A DNA stretch of 64,000 nucleotides from Bacteroidales bacterium (lineage in GTDB: Bacteria > Bacteroidota > Bacteroidia > Bacteroidales > Bacteroidaceae). This document shows positions 56,001 through 63,020 of the stretch, piece after piece. Under the pieces are notes generated by a model, which saw only the letters and a program-made list of their open reading frames with translations, was not told the DNA's origin and searched no databases. Every line of letters starts with the position of its first letter. The first letter of the stretch is position 1. A program made the translations under genes and the position numbers. The stretch is from contig JAAYUD010000067.1 of NCBI GenBank assembly GCA_012517855.1, positions 1 to 64,000 on the forward strand, read 5' to 3'.

Positions 56001-56927
56001 TATCACGAAAACGCTCTTCCTTACAACCTGACGATCGACCTTCGAAGCATCGACGTGCTCGACCGATTCGAATATTTGCCACGCAAGGACGGAGGAAACG
56101 GAACCATCCTAAAGGGCACGGTATCTTACAGTCTCGACAAAAAGGAATGGACCAAAGCGGAGCCATTCGATTGGAAACGAAATGGCGACACCAAAGTATT
56201 CTCTTTCACCGATCACCCCAAGGCTCGTTATATCAAGCTATCCGTCACCGAAGGGGTAGGAAGCTATGGCTCCGGTCGCGAGCTCTATGTGTTCAAAATG
56301 CCGCATACTGCAAGTTATATTCCCGGCGATATAAACAACGATGGCAAGATAGACAACAACGACCTCGTTTCGTATACCAACTATACCGGATTGCGTAAGG
56401 GCGATCCCGATTTCGACGGATATATAAGCAATGGCGACATCAACAAAAACGGGCTGATCGACGCTTACGATATTTCCAATGTCGCTACTGCGCTCGAGGG
56501 AGGAATAAAAGAAGAATGCGATTCTTTGCAGAAGCTCTCCGGCAATATCGTTTTAGTCGACTCGGTTGCAAAAGAATATGCCAAAGACGACATTATAAGC
56601 ATAACGGTGAAGGGCACAAACTTGAAAGCGGTCAATGCCTTCAGCTTTGCGCTGTCATACGATCAAAACGACCTTGAGTATATGGGTACGCAACCGATCC
56701 ATGCTAAAGAAATGGAGAATCTGACTTACGATCGTCTTCATAAAACGGGCGGAAAAGTGCTCTATCCTACCTTCGTCAATATCGGAGAGAAAGAAACGCT
56801 TAGTGGCGATCTCGATTTGTGCGTTATTAGATTTAAGGCCAAACATCATCTGAAAGTCAACTTGAAGCCTGCGAATATAATATTGGTAGATAAATATCTG
56901 AATGATATTACAACCTCGGCTGAATGA
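53067..56927 (+). CDS. Multidomain GH31 glycosidase with Fn3, F5/8C, dockerin and cohesin-like domains, 1286 aa
   Basis: A signal peptide ends near residue 22 (PLSEAKTG). A GH31 N-terminal beta domain (LKENPNEYFYGGGVQNGRF) precedes the barrel. The predicted nucleophile is D419 (VLKTDVAWVGEG) and the acid/base D471 (YAGVWTGDQTGG), followed by TYIGAGLSGMPNITSDMDG. The GH31 C-terminal beta domains cover about 600-760. Then come a fibronectin-III domain (about 855-945), an F5/8C-like carbohydrate-binding domain (about 950-1085), a dockerin-like pair of calcium loops (GDINNDGKIDNNDL and GDINKNGLIDAYDI, about 1090-1145) and a cohesin-like sandwich (about 1160-1286). Activity is probably on alpha-galactosides, alpha-glucosides or alpha-xylosides. 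GC content and codon use look higher than in the neighbouring loci. No SusCD is adjacent. Confidence 0.9.
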   Translation: MRNFAITLFSILFLLSPLSEAKTGTKQIGNEVTELAGNKIVSCRKTNPTTVEVVFSDNRCITFDFYGDNIFRVFQDNAGGAMREPEAKPYARILTDNPRRDVSGLSVRNDNENVYIETARVLVAINKESLCMKITDRKTSVVVLEQVVPVSFEKDRVTVTLKENPNEYFYGGGVQNGRFSHKGKVIAIENQNSWTDGGVASPAPLFWSTGGYGMLCYTFKKGKYDFGASEKGKVKIMHDTSYLDAFIMIDNSPVSILNDYYQLTGKPVLLPEFAFYEGHLNAYNRDYWKESKEGILFEDGKCYKESQKDNGGIKESLNGEKNNYLFSARAVIDRYKKYDMPLGWILPNDGYGAGYGQTNTLDGNIENLKAFGDYARQNGVQIGLWTQSDLHPKAGVSALLQRDIVKEVRDAGVRVLKTDVAWVGEGYSFGLNGVSDVAHIMPGYGNNARPFIITLDGWAGTQRYAGVWTGDQTGGEWEYIRFHIPTYIGAGLSGMPNITSDMDGIFGGRNLLVNVRDFQWKTFTPMQLNMDGWGANEKYPQALGEPATSINRWYLKLKSQLIPYTYSVAKEATDGMPLIRAMLLEAPNDYTCGTATQYQFMYGPSFLIAPIYQQTKCDLQGHDIRNGIYLPSGNWIDYFTGEKYKGNRIINSFDAPLWKLPVFVKAGAIIPMANPNNNVSQIDQRRRIYEIYPEGKSVFTEYHDDGTTEAYLSGKSTTTLIESNVAGRVATITVHPTKGTFDGFVKVKATEFRINVTAKPQSVQAKIGNKTVLLKEVKSMNSLSGGQNVCFYDASPRFETFATKGSALAKTVIAKNPLLYVKLAPSDITSAAITLTIKGYQFSPKSSSLLSTGKLTAPAQFHVTEPHRQAYALTPSWSKVTGADYYEISYNGNIYTNIKDTCMLFDGLTTQTTYAFKLRAVNKSGVSAWAETKATTKSDPLEFAIQNIHGDASAPSQEGFELYHLFDFSDTGDIWHTKYHENALPYNLTIDLRSIDVLDRFEYLPRKDGGNGTILKGTVSYSLDKKEWTKAEPFDWKRNGDTKVFSFTDHPKARYIKLSVTEGVGSYGSGRELYVFKMPHTASYIPGDINNDGKIDNNDLVSYTNYTGLRKGDPDFDGYISNGDINKNGLIDAYDISNVATALEGGIKEECDSLQKLSGNIVLVDSVAKEYAKDDIISITVKGTNLKAVNAFSFALSYDQNDLEYMGTQPIHAKEMENLTYDRLHKTGGKVLYPTFVNIGEKETLSGDLDLCVIRFKAKHHLKVNLKPANIILVDKYLNDITTSAE

Positions 56928-56945
56928 TAGGATACCTATAAAAAG

Positions 56946-56989
56946 AAATCAACCCACGTTACACGAATTGCAACGTGGGTTGATTTTTT
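56946..56989. terminator. Bidirectional terminator between the GH31 gene and the small lipoproteins
   Basis: A 15-bp stem (56946-56960 with 56972-56986) with an 11-base loop has T runs on both strands. It serves the + strand GH31 gene and the convergent lipoprotein gene ending at 57034. Confidence 0.85.
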
Positions 56990-57033
56990 GAGAATGAGTT
57001 TTGTACATTCTCAACTTCTTAATCTTTGCTTTT

Positions 57034-57489
57034 TTATTTGTGGAGACAGAATCTTTTTGTTTCCGAAACTATTTTCACTCTCGGAAGTCCGTTTACTGCA
57101 TTTAGCGCTTTTATATCTTCGTCCGTTGCCTTTCTGAAGTTCTTGAACTTGGCAACGTACCCCATTACGGTAAGCGAGCGTGGACCATAAGGTTTTTTCG
57201 AATAGATATATTCGGGATCTACCAGCACATCTCCTGATTGCTCTTTTAGAAGCTCTGCAACTAAATTCTCTTTCCTGTCGGACAACGTATATTTCTCGGG
57301 GAAGAGGCTCCAATTCCATGTAATGCTTTTCTCTACTTTTGTCGTATTGATGTCAAGATCCGCTACTGTCGGATATTGCTCCACATGTGTTGTTATGGCT
57401 GATACAGAAGAAGTACATGCTATTTTAGTAGAACAAGAACTAAATAACATAGCTCCCAATAGGCATACGAATAAACTGATTTTCTTCAT
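57034..57489 (-). CDS. Small lipoprotein, 151 aa (paralogue of the next gene)
   Basis: Lipobox in MLFSSCSTK. The mature protein shares with its neighbour a pattern of a short beta region (DLDINTTKVEKSITW) and a helix (LVAELLKEQSGDVLVDPEYI). A final strand (RSLTVMGYVAKFKNFRKAT) follows, in which GYxAxxKNF is common to both. This fold is seen in small Bacteroidales lipoproteins with no known function. The gene starts 8 bp after the 124-aa paralogue and is probably co-transcribed. Confidence 0.75.
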   Translation of the reverse strand: MKKISLFVCLLGAMLFSSCSTKIACTSSVSAITTHVEQYPTVADLDINTTKVEKSITWNWSLFPEKYTLSDRKENLVAELLKEQSGDVLVDPEYIYSKKPYGPRSLTVMGYVAKFKNFRKATDEDIKALNAVNGLPRVKIVSETKRFCLHK

Positions 57490-57497
57490 AATATTTA

Positions 57498-57872
57498 TTA
57501 TTTACAGGTTGAACATGGTGTTACTTTTGTGAAATTCTTATAGGTGGCAGGGTAGCCTGTAACGACTATCTTTCTAACTCTATGCCGTTTAATGGATGTG
57601 GCATATTGTGGCGCTACCAATACGTCTGCATCTCCATTCTCCTTTAATGCTAATGCTACAGCTTTTTCGTGCACTCTTTTATAACCAAGTTTTGCATCTT
57701 TCTTAGGGACTATCATAGTATAAGAAATTTTGGATGAAGAAACAATTAAATCTGCTTCATTGTAGCTTTTTATACCGGTTGCAATGCCAAGACTTGTTGC
57801 TGTCTGGCTGACATAAGTGGAACATGAACATAAGCCTGCTCCGAATAATAACGTAATAAGTAGCTTTTTCAT
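57498..57872 (-). CDS. Small lipoprotein, 124 aa
   Basis: Lipobox in AGLCSCSTY. It contains SYNEADLIVSSSKISYTMIV, KAVALALKENGDADVLVAPQ and KIVVTGYPATYKNFTKV, matching the downstream paralogue. The C-terminus ends in CSTCK. It is the first gene of a two-gene operon with a good promoter. Function is unknown. Confidence 0.75.
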   Translation of the reverse strand: MKKLLITLLFGAGLCSCSTYVSQTATSLGIATGIKSYNEADLIVSSSKISYTMIVPKKDAKLGYKRVHEKAVALALKENGDADVLVAPQYATSIKRHRVRKIVVTGYPATYKNFTKVTPCSTCK

Positions 57873-57904
57873 CTTTAATTAATTTATGTTATAGGATTTA
57901 TTTG

Positions 57905-57935
57905 CAAATATATGGACTCTAATATGAACCGACAA
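57905..57935 (-). promoter_or_regulatory. Promoter of the two small lipoprotein genes
   Basis: On the - strand TTG (57933-57935) and TATATTTG (57905-57912) are 20 bp apart, a full match to the consensus, 33 bp before the start at 57872. Confidence 0.65.
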
Positions 57936-57953
57936 GCCCTAAATATGGCCCTT

Positions 57954-58006
57954 GTGCTCATTTGGCAAAAAGATGTGCTTATCTGGTATAAAATGGTGCT
58001 TATCCA
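57954..58006. repeat. 21-bp tandem repeat, about 2.5 copies
   Basis: Units beginning GTGCTCATTTGG (57954), GTGCTTATCTGG (57975) and GTGCTTATCCAG (57996) follow each other every 21 bp. The 483-bp region between the lipoprotein genes and the AAA+ gene has no convincing ORF. Apart from this repeat and the two promoters, I see nothing in it. Confidence 0.55.
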
Positions 58007-58323
58007 GTCGCTTTTTATTTGCTTTAAATTTTGTATTTTAACGAAAAGCTTATCAAAAATTTATTTGAATGAGGCTTTATTGATTTATTTTGTACGCTAT
58101 TAGGATTATTGCATAACAAAATGAAACATAAAAGATAGCCTTAATCTCTCGACTTTGCACTCGTGACTAATCGTTATGCTTACACCGTTATTTGATTGAT
58201 TCTTTTTGCAGATTATACCCTTACGGGTGTATTTTAATGTGAAACGGAATAAATTATACCCTTTCTGATATATATTTACTTGAATTCGGGAAGATATGCA
58301 ATAAATTTACATACCTAGTTATA

Positions 58324-58331
58324 TAACTTTG
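58324..58331 (+). promoter_or_regulatory. Predicted -7 element for the AAA+ ATPase operon
   Basis: TAACTTTG matches TAnnTTTG exactly, 25 bp before ATG 58356. TTTACATA lies about 20 bp upstream; the same TTTACATA precedes the WYL gene's -7 element at nearly the same distance, hinting at shared control. Confidence 0.5.
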
Positions 58332-58355
58332 TCGCGTAATCAATAAAGTATCATT

Positions 58356-60461
58356 ATGGAGGCAAAGAAAACGACCATACAGTTCATTAAAGAAGCTGCG
58401 AACAAACTGAAAGATTGTAAGATAAAGAGGCTTACAGCCCCTCATACCCAATCAGTAATAGAGGGAGTTATGAAAGGCGTAGGCTTGAAGAATATTCGTC
58501 AGACCATGCTTTTTGTTCCGATGTTTGACAATTCATGCAGGTGCAGAAATACAGATTTGGATGATATCGCAAACTATCTTGATTGCTCAACATTAGATAT
58601 TGTAGACTATGTTCCCGAACTGAATGATATGATGAAAAGTGGATTCATTCGCACTACAGAAAGAGAATGTATTGACTTAATGCGCCAAAGTTACGCAATC
58701 AATGAAGATGTCTTATCTGCGATTATTGAAGGAAAGGTTGTCTCGCCTAGTCCGAATCAACAGGATTCATGTTTTGATAAATATGACTTCTGTAAAATGG
58801 TAAGCAATTTGGTCGAGAATCGAGAGGTTACTCTAAAATCGGTAATTGCTTATGTAAATAAGAAGGAATCCGAGTGCGAGTATCTCAAATTCATCAAAGA
58901 CGTTTGCTTAGTAGTTCCGAATGTAGAAGATAGAATTCTATTCTATGAAATGTGCAATGATTATCTTGGTTCAGAAAGTCGTGGCAATGGAGAAACTGAC
59001 ATCAATTCAACCATGGCTGACATTTATGAGCACACTAACAAACGAATCGCTTGTAAGAAGACTCTTCTCAATGACTCCCATCCTTTGATTATTGCCGACT
59101 TGATTATGAATAAGAATGCAGAACATAAAGAATTGATCCTTACAGAGAAAGGAAAGCGCCTGTTTTTTGATGACGATATCGTATCATTTTCAAAATCCTA
59201 TTTCAACCTTGATAGATATTCTTTTACTCAAACTATCTACGATTATATTCGAAGTGACAACTTTGATAAAGATAATAATCGTGCAGATATCCGGTTGCAA
59301 TGCAAGGTTGTGGAAATCGAACAAGCGAATCCTCAATTGCAGTTCATATCGAATGTTTCAAAACTTATTTCGGAAACAGATGACAGGATTCTATTTTATA
59401 TGGTATGCCAGAAATGCATAAAGGGTGAAACTTTAGATTTGGTTCACTATCTTGACGTAAGATATAGGGCAAGGACGTGCAATGAAAAAATGAAGTTGTT
59501 CAAGAGCGGAAATCATATTCTATTAAAAACAAATCTTGTTGAACTAAACAAAGAATCAGGGTTCTTTGGAGATACCACTTATCTTAAATGTACAAGCAAG
59601 GGCAAAGACCTGTTTTTTGAAGAGGATGCACAAATCTACCAAGAAGAGGAGGACACAAAAGGTCTTCTAATATCTTCTGATATCAAGGAAAAGCACTTAT
59701 TTTTCAGTAGTGAACTAAGTGGTCAACTTTCAATGGTACAAGAGAGCCTACAAGACGAGTCTTATCAACGACTGAAAGAACGTCTTCAAACGAAAGCGTT
59801 ACCGAAAGGAATTGCCGTCTTGATGTATGGACTACCCGGCACAGGTAAGACAGAAAGCGTTTTGCAAATAGCACGAGCAACAGGCCGCAATATCATGAAG
59901 GTTGATATTAGTGCGACCAAATCTGCATGGTTCGGAGAGAGCGAAAAAATCATCAAAAAGGTATTCACCGATTATGGATACTTATGTGAAAAGAGCTCCT
60001 TAACACCAATTTTACTTTTTAATGAGGCGGATGCCATATTTTCAAAACGCAAGGATGTAGCCAGTGGAAATGTGGCACAAACAGAAAATGCCATCCAGAA
60101 TATCCTTTTGGAAGAAATAGAGAAACTGGAGGGTATCCTCATTGCAACAACTAATTTGGCTGATAATTTTGATGCTGCTTTTGAACGGCGTTTCTTGTTC
60201 AAGATCAGATTTGATAAGCCAACATTGGAAGCCAAACAAAACATCTGGATGGATAAGATACCGTTTCTTTTGCCTGATGCTGCAAAAGAACTTGCTCGTA
60301 ACTATGATTTTAGCGGTGGCGAGATAGAAAACATTGTTCGTAAAGCAATGATGCGCGAAGTAATTGCAGGTGAATCGCCCACTATTGCGGTTCTTCATGA
60401 ATACTGTAGAGAAGAAAAAATAGCAAAGAATGACCATCATCCTCGCATTGGCTTCAAATAG
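58356..60461 (+). CDS. AAA+ ATPase with long uncharacterized N-terminal region, 701 aa
   Basis: The C-terminal part (about 440-690) is a classical AAA domain. Walker A GLPGTGKT covers residues 492-499; Walker B is ILLFNEADAIF with N556-E557-A-D559, so the usual first Asp is Asn; sensor-1 (GILIATTNLADNF) and arginine-finger region (AFERRFLFKIRFDKP) follow, then a small helical lid. This core resembles proteasome-ATPase or ClpX/spastin-type remodellers. The first 430 residues match nothing I recognise; they hold two similar sections (KFIKDVCLVVPNVEDRILFYEM and QFISNVSKLISETDDRILFYMV), so an internal duplication is visible. No membrane segment is seen. It leads a + strand gene group with small partner genes behind it. 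Confidence 0.88.
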   Translation: MEAKKTTIQFIKEAANKLKDCKIKRLTAPHTQSVIEGVMKGVGLKNIRQTMLFVPMFDNSCRCRNTDLDDIANYLDCSTLDIVDYVPELNDMMKSGFIRTTERECIDLMRQSYAINEDVLSAIIEGKVVSPSPNQQDSCFDKYDFCKMVSNLVENREVTLKSVIAYVNKKESECEYLKFIKDVCLVVPNVEDRILFYEMCNDYLGSESRGNGETDINSTMADIYEHTNKRIACKKTLLNDSHPLIIADLIMNKNAEHKELILTEKGKRLFFDDDIVSFSKSYFNLDRYSFTQTIYDYIRSDNFDKDNNRADIRLQCKVVEIEQANPQLQFISNVSKLISETDDRILFYMVCQKCIKGETLDLVHYLDVRYRARTCNEKMKLFKSGNHILLKTNLVELNKESGFFGDTTYLKCTSKGKDLFFEEDAQIYQEEEDTKGLLISSDIKEKHLFFSSELSGQLSMVQESLQDESYQRLKERLQTKALPKGIAVLMYGLPGTGKTESVLQIARATGRNIMKVDISATKSAWFGESEKIIKKVFTDYGYLCEKSSLTPILLFNEADAIFSKRKDVASGNVAQTENAIQNILLEEIEKLEGILIATTNLADNFDAAFERRFLFKIRFDKPTLEAKQNIWMDKIPFLLPDAAKELARNYDFSGGEIENIVRKAMMREVIAGESPTIAVLHEYCREEKIAKNDHHPRIGFK

Positions 60462-60520
60462 TTGGTCCATTTCTTGAAATATATCGGAATCAGTGCTGCG
60501 GTTTGGCATACCCTTGAACC

Positions 60521-60528
60521 TATCTTTG
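60521..60528 (+). promoter_or_regulatory. Possible internal promoter (-7 element)
   Basis: TATCTTTG is a full match to the -7 consensus, 72 bp before ATG 60600. TTTG lies only 15 bp upstream, so the -33 match is poor. Confidence 0.35.
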
Positions 60529-60599
60529 CATCGGAAGTTGATTCCCGGAGATACCGAAGCCCGTTAGACGGAGGTAAGTATAATCATAAAAATAGTTTT

Positions 60600-60836
60600 A
60601 TGCCTATAATGATTAATCGCGGTAAAGAGTTGATTCGTATTTGTTCGAGCAACACCGCAAGGTTAGAGTATTCGACAAATGGCGGTCGCAGTTGGGTCCT
60701 ACGTTTTAGTGGTAATCCAAGCATTGGTCAATTTAGCGACCTAACGGATAATGGTAAAGAAATCCTTGGTACGACCAACAAAGGATTGTGTTACTCAACA
60801 AACGATGGGCGAAGCTGGATTTTGCGTAAGCGATAA
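60600..60836 (+). CDS. Very small BNR-like repeat protein, 78 aa
   Basis: Two short repeats with BNR/sialidase-type Asp-box character are present: LEYSTNGGRSWVLRF and LCYSTNDGRSWILRKR. ATG 60600 is preferred; the frame is open back to a TTG at 60462, one base after the ATPase stop, but that extension has no conserved look and overlaps a possible promoter. Two blades are too few for a propeller, so the protein may assemble as a multimer or be a fragment of a longer one. The FtsZ-like gene follows after 12 bp. Confidence 0.6.
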   Translation: MPIMINRGKELIRICSSNTARLEYSTNGGRSWVLRFSGNPSIGQFSDLTDNGKEILGTTNKGLCYSTNDGRSWILRKR

Positions 60837-60848
60837 ACTAAAACGAAG

Positions 60849-61280
60849 ATGAGAAATAGATTTTATACTCATCCTTCAGATGATATCATTGTGGATGTTG
60901 ATCAGATGTACAACATCCATGATGGTATTGTCTCAGTAGGAGTTGAAGAGGTTCACATGGTTGTTTCTGGTGCCGAAAACGTTATCGTATTGACAGGAAA
61001 AGGAACTGGTAGCAATAGAATAAGCAATGCTATTGAAGACGCAGTCTTACATACTTGCAAGGTAGCAACCGGTTATAATCTTTTTTCGGCTGATAAAGCG
61101 ATCATCAAGTTGATATACCCCCAAAATAATCCATTGATGCTTAGTGAAATAGAAAACATCATTCAGTTTGCTGAAATGTTTACTGGTATTGCCTCTTTTA
61201 TATGGGGAATCAGTGAAAGAGAATCTGAATCTTCTGATGTGATTGCTCAGATTATTGCATCTAATCTTAAAGACAGCTAG
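60849..61280 (+). CDS. Stand-alone FtsZ C-terminal-domain-like protein, 143 aa
   Basis: From about residue 45 the sequence follows the order of the FtsZ/tubulin C-terminal domain. VIVLTGKGTGSNRISNAIED corresponds to the G-x-G-x-xR..A..A helix. DKAIIKLIYPQNNPLMLSEI is the central strand and following helix; FIWGISERES, then VIAQIIASNL are the last strands. The GTP-binding N-terminal domain with its GGGTGSG loop is missing, so it cannot hydrolyse GTP as FtsZ does. It may bind FtsZ or act as an independent assembly domain. It is the last gene of the AAA+ group. The family call is by eye. Confidence 0.65.
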   Translation: MRNRFYTHPSDDIIVDVDQMYNIHDGIVSVGVEEVHMVVSGAENVIVLTGKGTGSNRISNAIEDAVLHTCKVATGYNLFSADKAIIKLIYPQNNPLMLSEIENIIQFAEMFTGIASFIWGISERESESSDVIAQIIASNLKDS

Positions 61281-61418
61281 GTTCATAAACTAATTAATTC
61301 AGGCTAGATAGTCGCTATAGCTGTGGAAGTTTAATGTGAAATTCTTTAAAAAAAACGGTGTTATTCAATATGTTTTTACGGAAATCAATAAAATAAGAGC
61401 TTCATGATGAATATTTTG

Positions 61419-61460
61419 CTACCCAATGTAATTATTTTACATAAATTATGGGTAGTTTTG
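61419..61460 (+). promoter_or_regulatory. Promoter and nested palindromes before the WYL gene
   Basis: TAGTTTTG (61453-61460) matches TAnnTTTG, 33 bp before the GTG start. CTACCCA (61419-61425) and TGGGTAG (61449-61455) form an inverted pair, the right arm overlapping the -7 element. Inside it ATGTAA-TTATT-TTACAT (61426-61442) is a second palindrome. Both are candidate operators for the regulator they precede. Confidence 0.6.
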
Positions 61461-61493
61461 TAACTAAATTAGTAACCTTTAAAAGCATTTACT

Positions 61494-62453
61494 GTGGCAT
61501 CAAATATCTTCGGACGTTATATTTGGCTGATTGATATTCTCAGGCGACAAAAACGTCTGACCTTTGAAGAAATCAATAGCCTTTGGATTGATAGTGGTCT
61601 TAGTTATGGAGAGGGTGATGATCTTCCATTGCGAACCTTTCATAATCATCGCAAAGTGATAAAGGATATGTTTGATGTCTATATAGAATGCGATATCAAA
61701 AGCGGTTATAAGTACTACATCAGTGAGCCAGAAAGACTTGAAGGAGATAGCCTTCGTAGTTGGTTGATTGATTCTTATGCCACGCTGAACCAAATTCAAG
61801 CGGACAAAAAGTTAGAAGGAAGAATCATCTTTGAGAATGTTCCTTCTGGCAATATTTGGCTGACTACTTTCACCCAAGCTATGCGCAATAGCCATGTAGT
61901 AGAAATTACTCATCGTGGCTTTGGCAAATCTGATGAAAAGACTTTCGAAATAGAGCCCTATTACCTTCGCATCTTCAAACAGAGATGGTATGTTGTTGGA
62001 AGAAATCCATACTATGCTTGGAAAAAGAAGAAGGCCGAAAAAGAAGGTAAAACCTACGATAATCCAATCTATCGGGTTTATGGGCTTGACCGTATTTCAA
62101 AAGTGACAGTTACTGACAAGACTTTTGAAATGAAGCCGGATTTTTCTATCGAGGACTATTATGATGGATGCTGTGGTATCATTCCAGATACAGAGGTTGA
62201 TAAAGAGCATGTGGTAATCCGGGCTTATTGGAAAGCATCCGACTATCTTCGTACACTTCCCTTGCATCTTTCTCAAAAAGAATTGAGTAGTGATGATGAA
62301 TCCACACTCTTTTCTTATGACGTGCGCCCAACTTTTGATTTTTATCAAATATTATTAGCGCAAGGCGATCAAATAGAGGTCGTGGAGCCTGAATCTGTCC
62401 GTAATGAAATGAGACGGTTTGCAGAAAACCTGTTGTCTTACTACAAAAAATAA
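61494..62453 (+). CDS. WYL-domain transcriptional regulator, 319 aa
   Basis: Begins at GTG 61494. The N-terminal winged HTH is short (FGRYIWLIDILRRQKRLTFE, LRTFHNHRKVIKDMF). The WYL domain spans about 140-225 (VVEITHRGFGKSDEKTFEIE, YYLRIFKQRWYVVGRNP), with a WCX-type C-terminal extension (DYLRTLPLHLSQKELSSDDE, DFYQILLAQGDQIEVVEP). WYL proteins are often repressors of defence or DNA-repair genes and bind nucleic-acid fragments. It heads an operon with the exonuclease and DUF262 genes. Confidence 0.92.
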   Translation: MASNIFGRYIWLIDILRRQKRLTFEEINSLWIDSGLSYGEGDDLPLRTFHNHRKVIKDMFDVYIECDIKSGYKYYISEPERLEGDSLRSWLIDSYATLNQIQADKKLEGRIIFENVPSGNIWLTTFTQAMRNSHVVEITHRGFGKSDEKTFEIEPYYLRIFKQRWYVVGRNPYYAWKKKKAEKEGKTYDNPIYRVYGLDRISKVTVTDKTFEMKPDFSIEDYYDGCCGIIPDTEVDKEHVVIRAYWKASDYLRTLPLHLSQKELSSDDESTLFSYDVRPTFDFYQILLAQGDQIEVVEPESVRNEMRRFAENLLSYYKK

Positions 62454-62458
62454 GAATC

Positions 62459-63010
62459 ATGAACAATATAAACTTCATCGCTATTGATTTTGAAACAGCT
62501 ACACCAAAGCGAGCTTCTATCTGTGAAGCTGGTATTTGTGTTGTAAAGGCTGGCACAATTGTGGAAACTAAATCGTGGTTAGTCCGGCCAGAGGATAACC
62601 TATACAGTTATTGGAACATAAAGATTCATGGCATTCAACCAGAACAAACCGAAAATGCTCCCTCCTTTCCTGAAGTATGGAAAGAGATTGAAGCATACTT
62701 GGATGAATGTCCTGTTTTAGTAGCGCACAATGCAGCTTTTGATATGAGCTGCATTCGCCATTCGTTAGAGCTGTATGGGTTGGAAAAGAGCGAAATAATA
62801 TATTATTGCTCGCTTCTTGCTGCTCGTAATATTTACGATTCACCCTGCAACAGTCTTGATTATTTATGTGACCAGTTTGAGATACCCGAAGGTACGCATC
62901 ACAGAGCTGGTGATGATGCAGAAATGTGTGCACGTCTTTTTCTTAAAGAAATCAATGATGCAGGTTGCTGTGAATTAGAAGAAATGAATTATTGTAACGG
63001 AAAACTATAA
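62459..63010 (+). CDS. DEDDh 3'-5' exonuclease (DnaQ-like), 183 aa
   Basis: The exonuclease motifs are all visible: ExoI FIAIDFETATP with D10 and E12, ExoII LVAHNAAFDMSCIRH, and ExoIII HHRAGDDAEMCARLF with the His-x4-Asp pattern. At 183 residues it is a bare catalytic domain, without polymerase or BRCT parts. It could trim single-stranded DNA or RNA ends. The start is 5 bp after the WYL gene stop. Confidence 0.93.
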   Translation: MNNINFIAIDFETATPKRASICEAGICVVKAGTIVETKSWLVRPEDNLYSYWNIKIHGIQPEQTENAPSFPEVWKEIEAYLDECPVLVAHNAAFDMSCIRHSLELYGLEKSEIIYYCSLLAARNIYDSPCNSLDYLCDQFEIPEGTHHRAGDDAEMCARLFLKEINDAGCCELEEMNYCNGKL

Positions 63011-63020
63011 TACTTTAACT

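Noticed and set aside
57912-58103. 63-residue frame on the + strand
   Set aside because: It covers the 21-bp tandem repeats and the divergent promoter; it is hydrophobic by base composition only.
60462-60599. TTG-started extension of the BNR-like protein
   Set aside because: It begins one base after the ATPase stop, overlaps a likely promoter and adds 46 unconserved residues.
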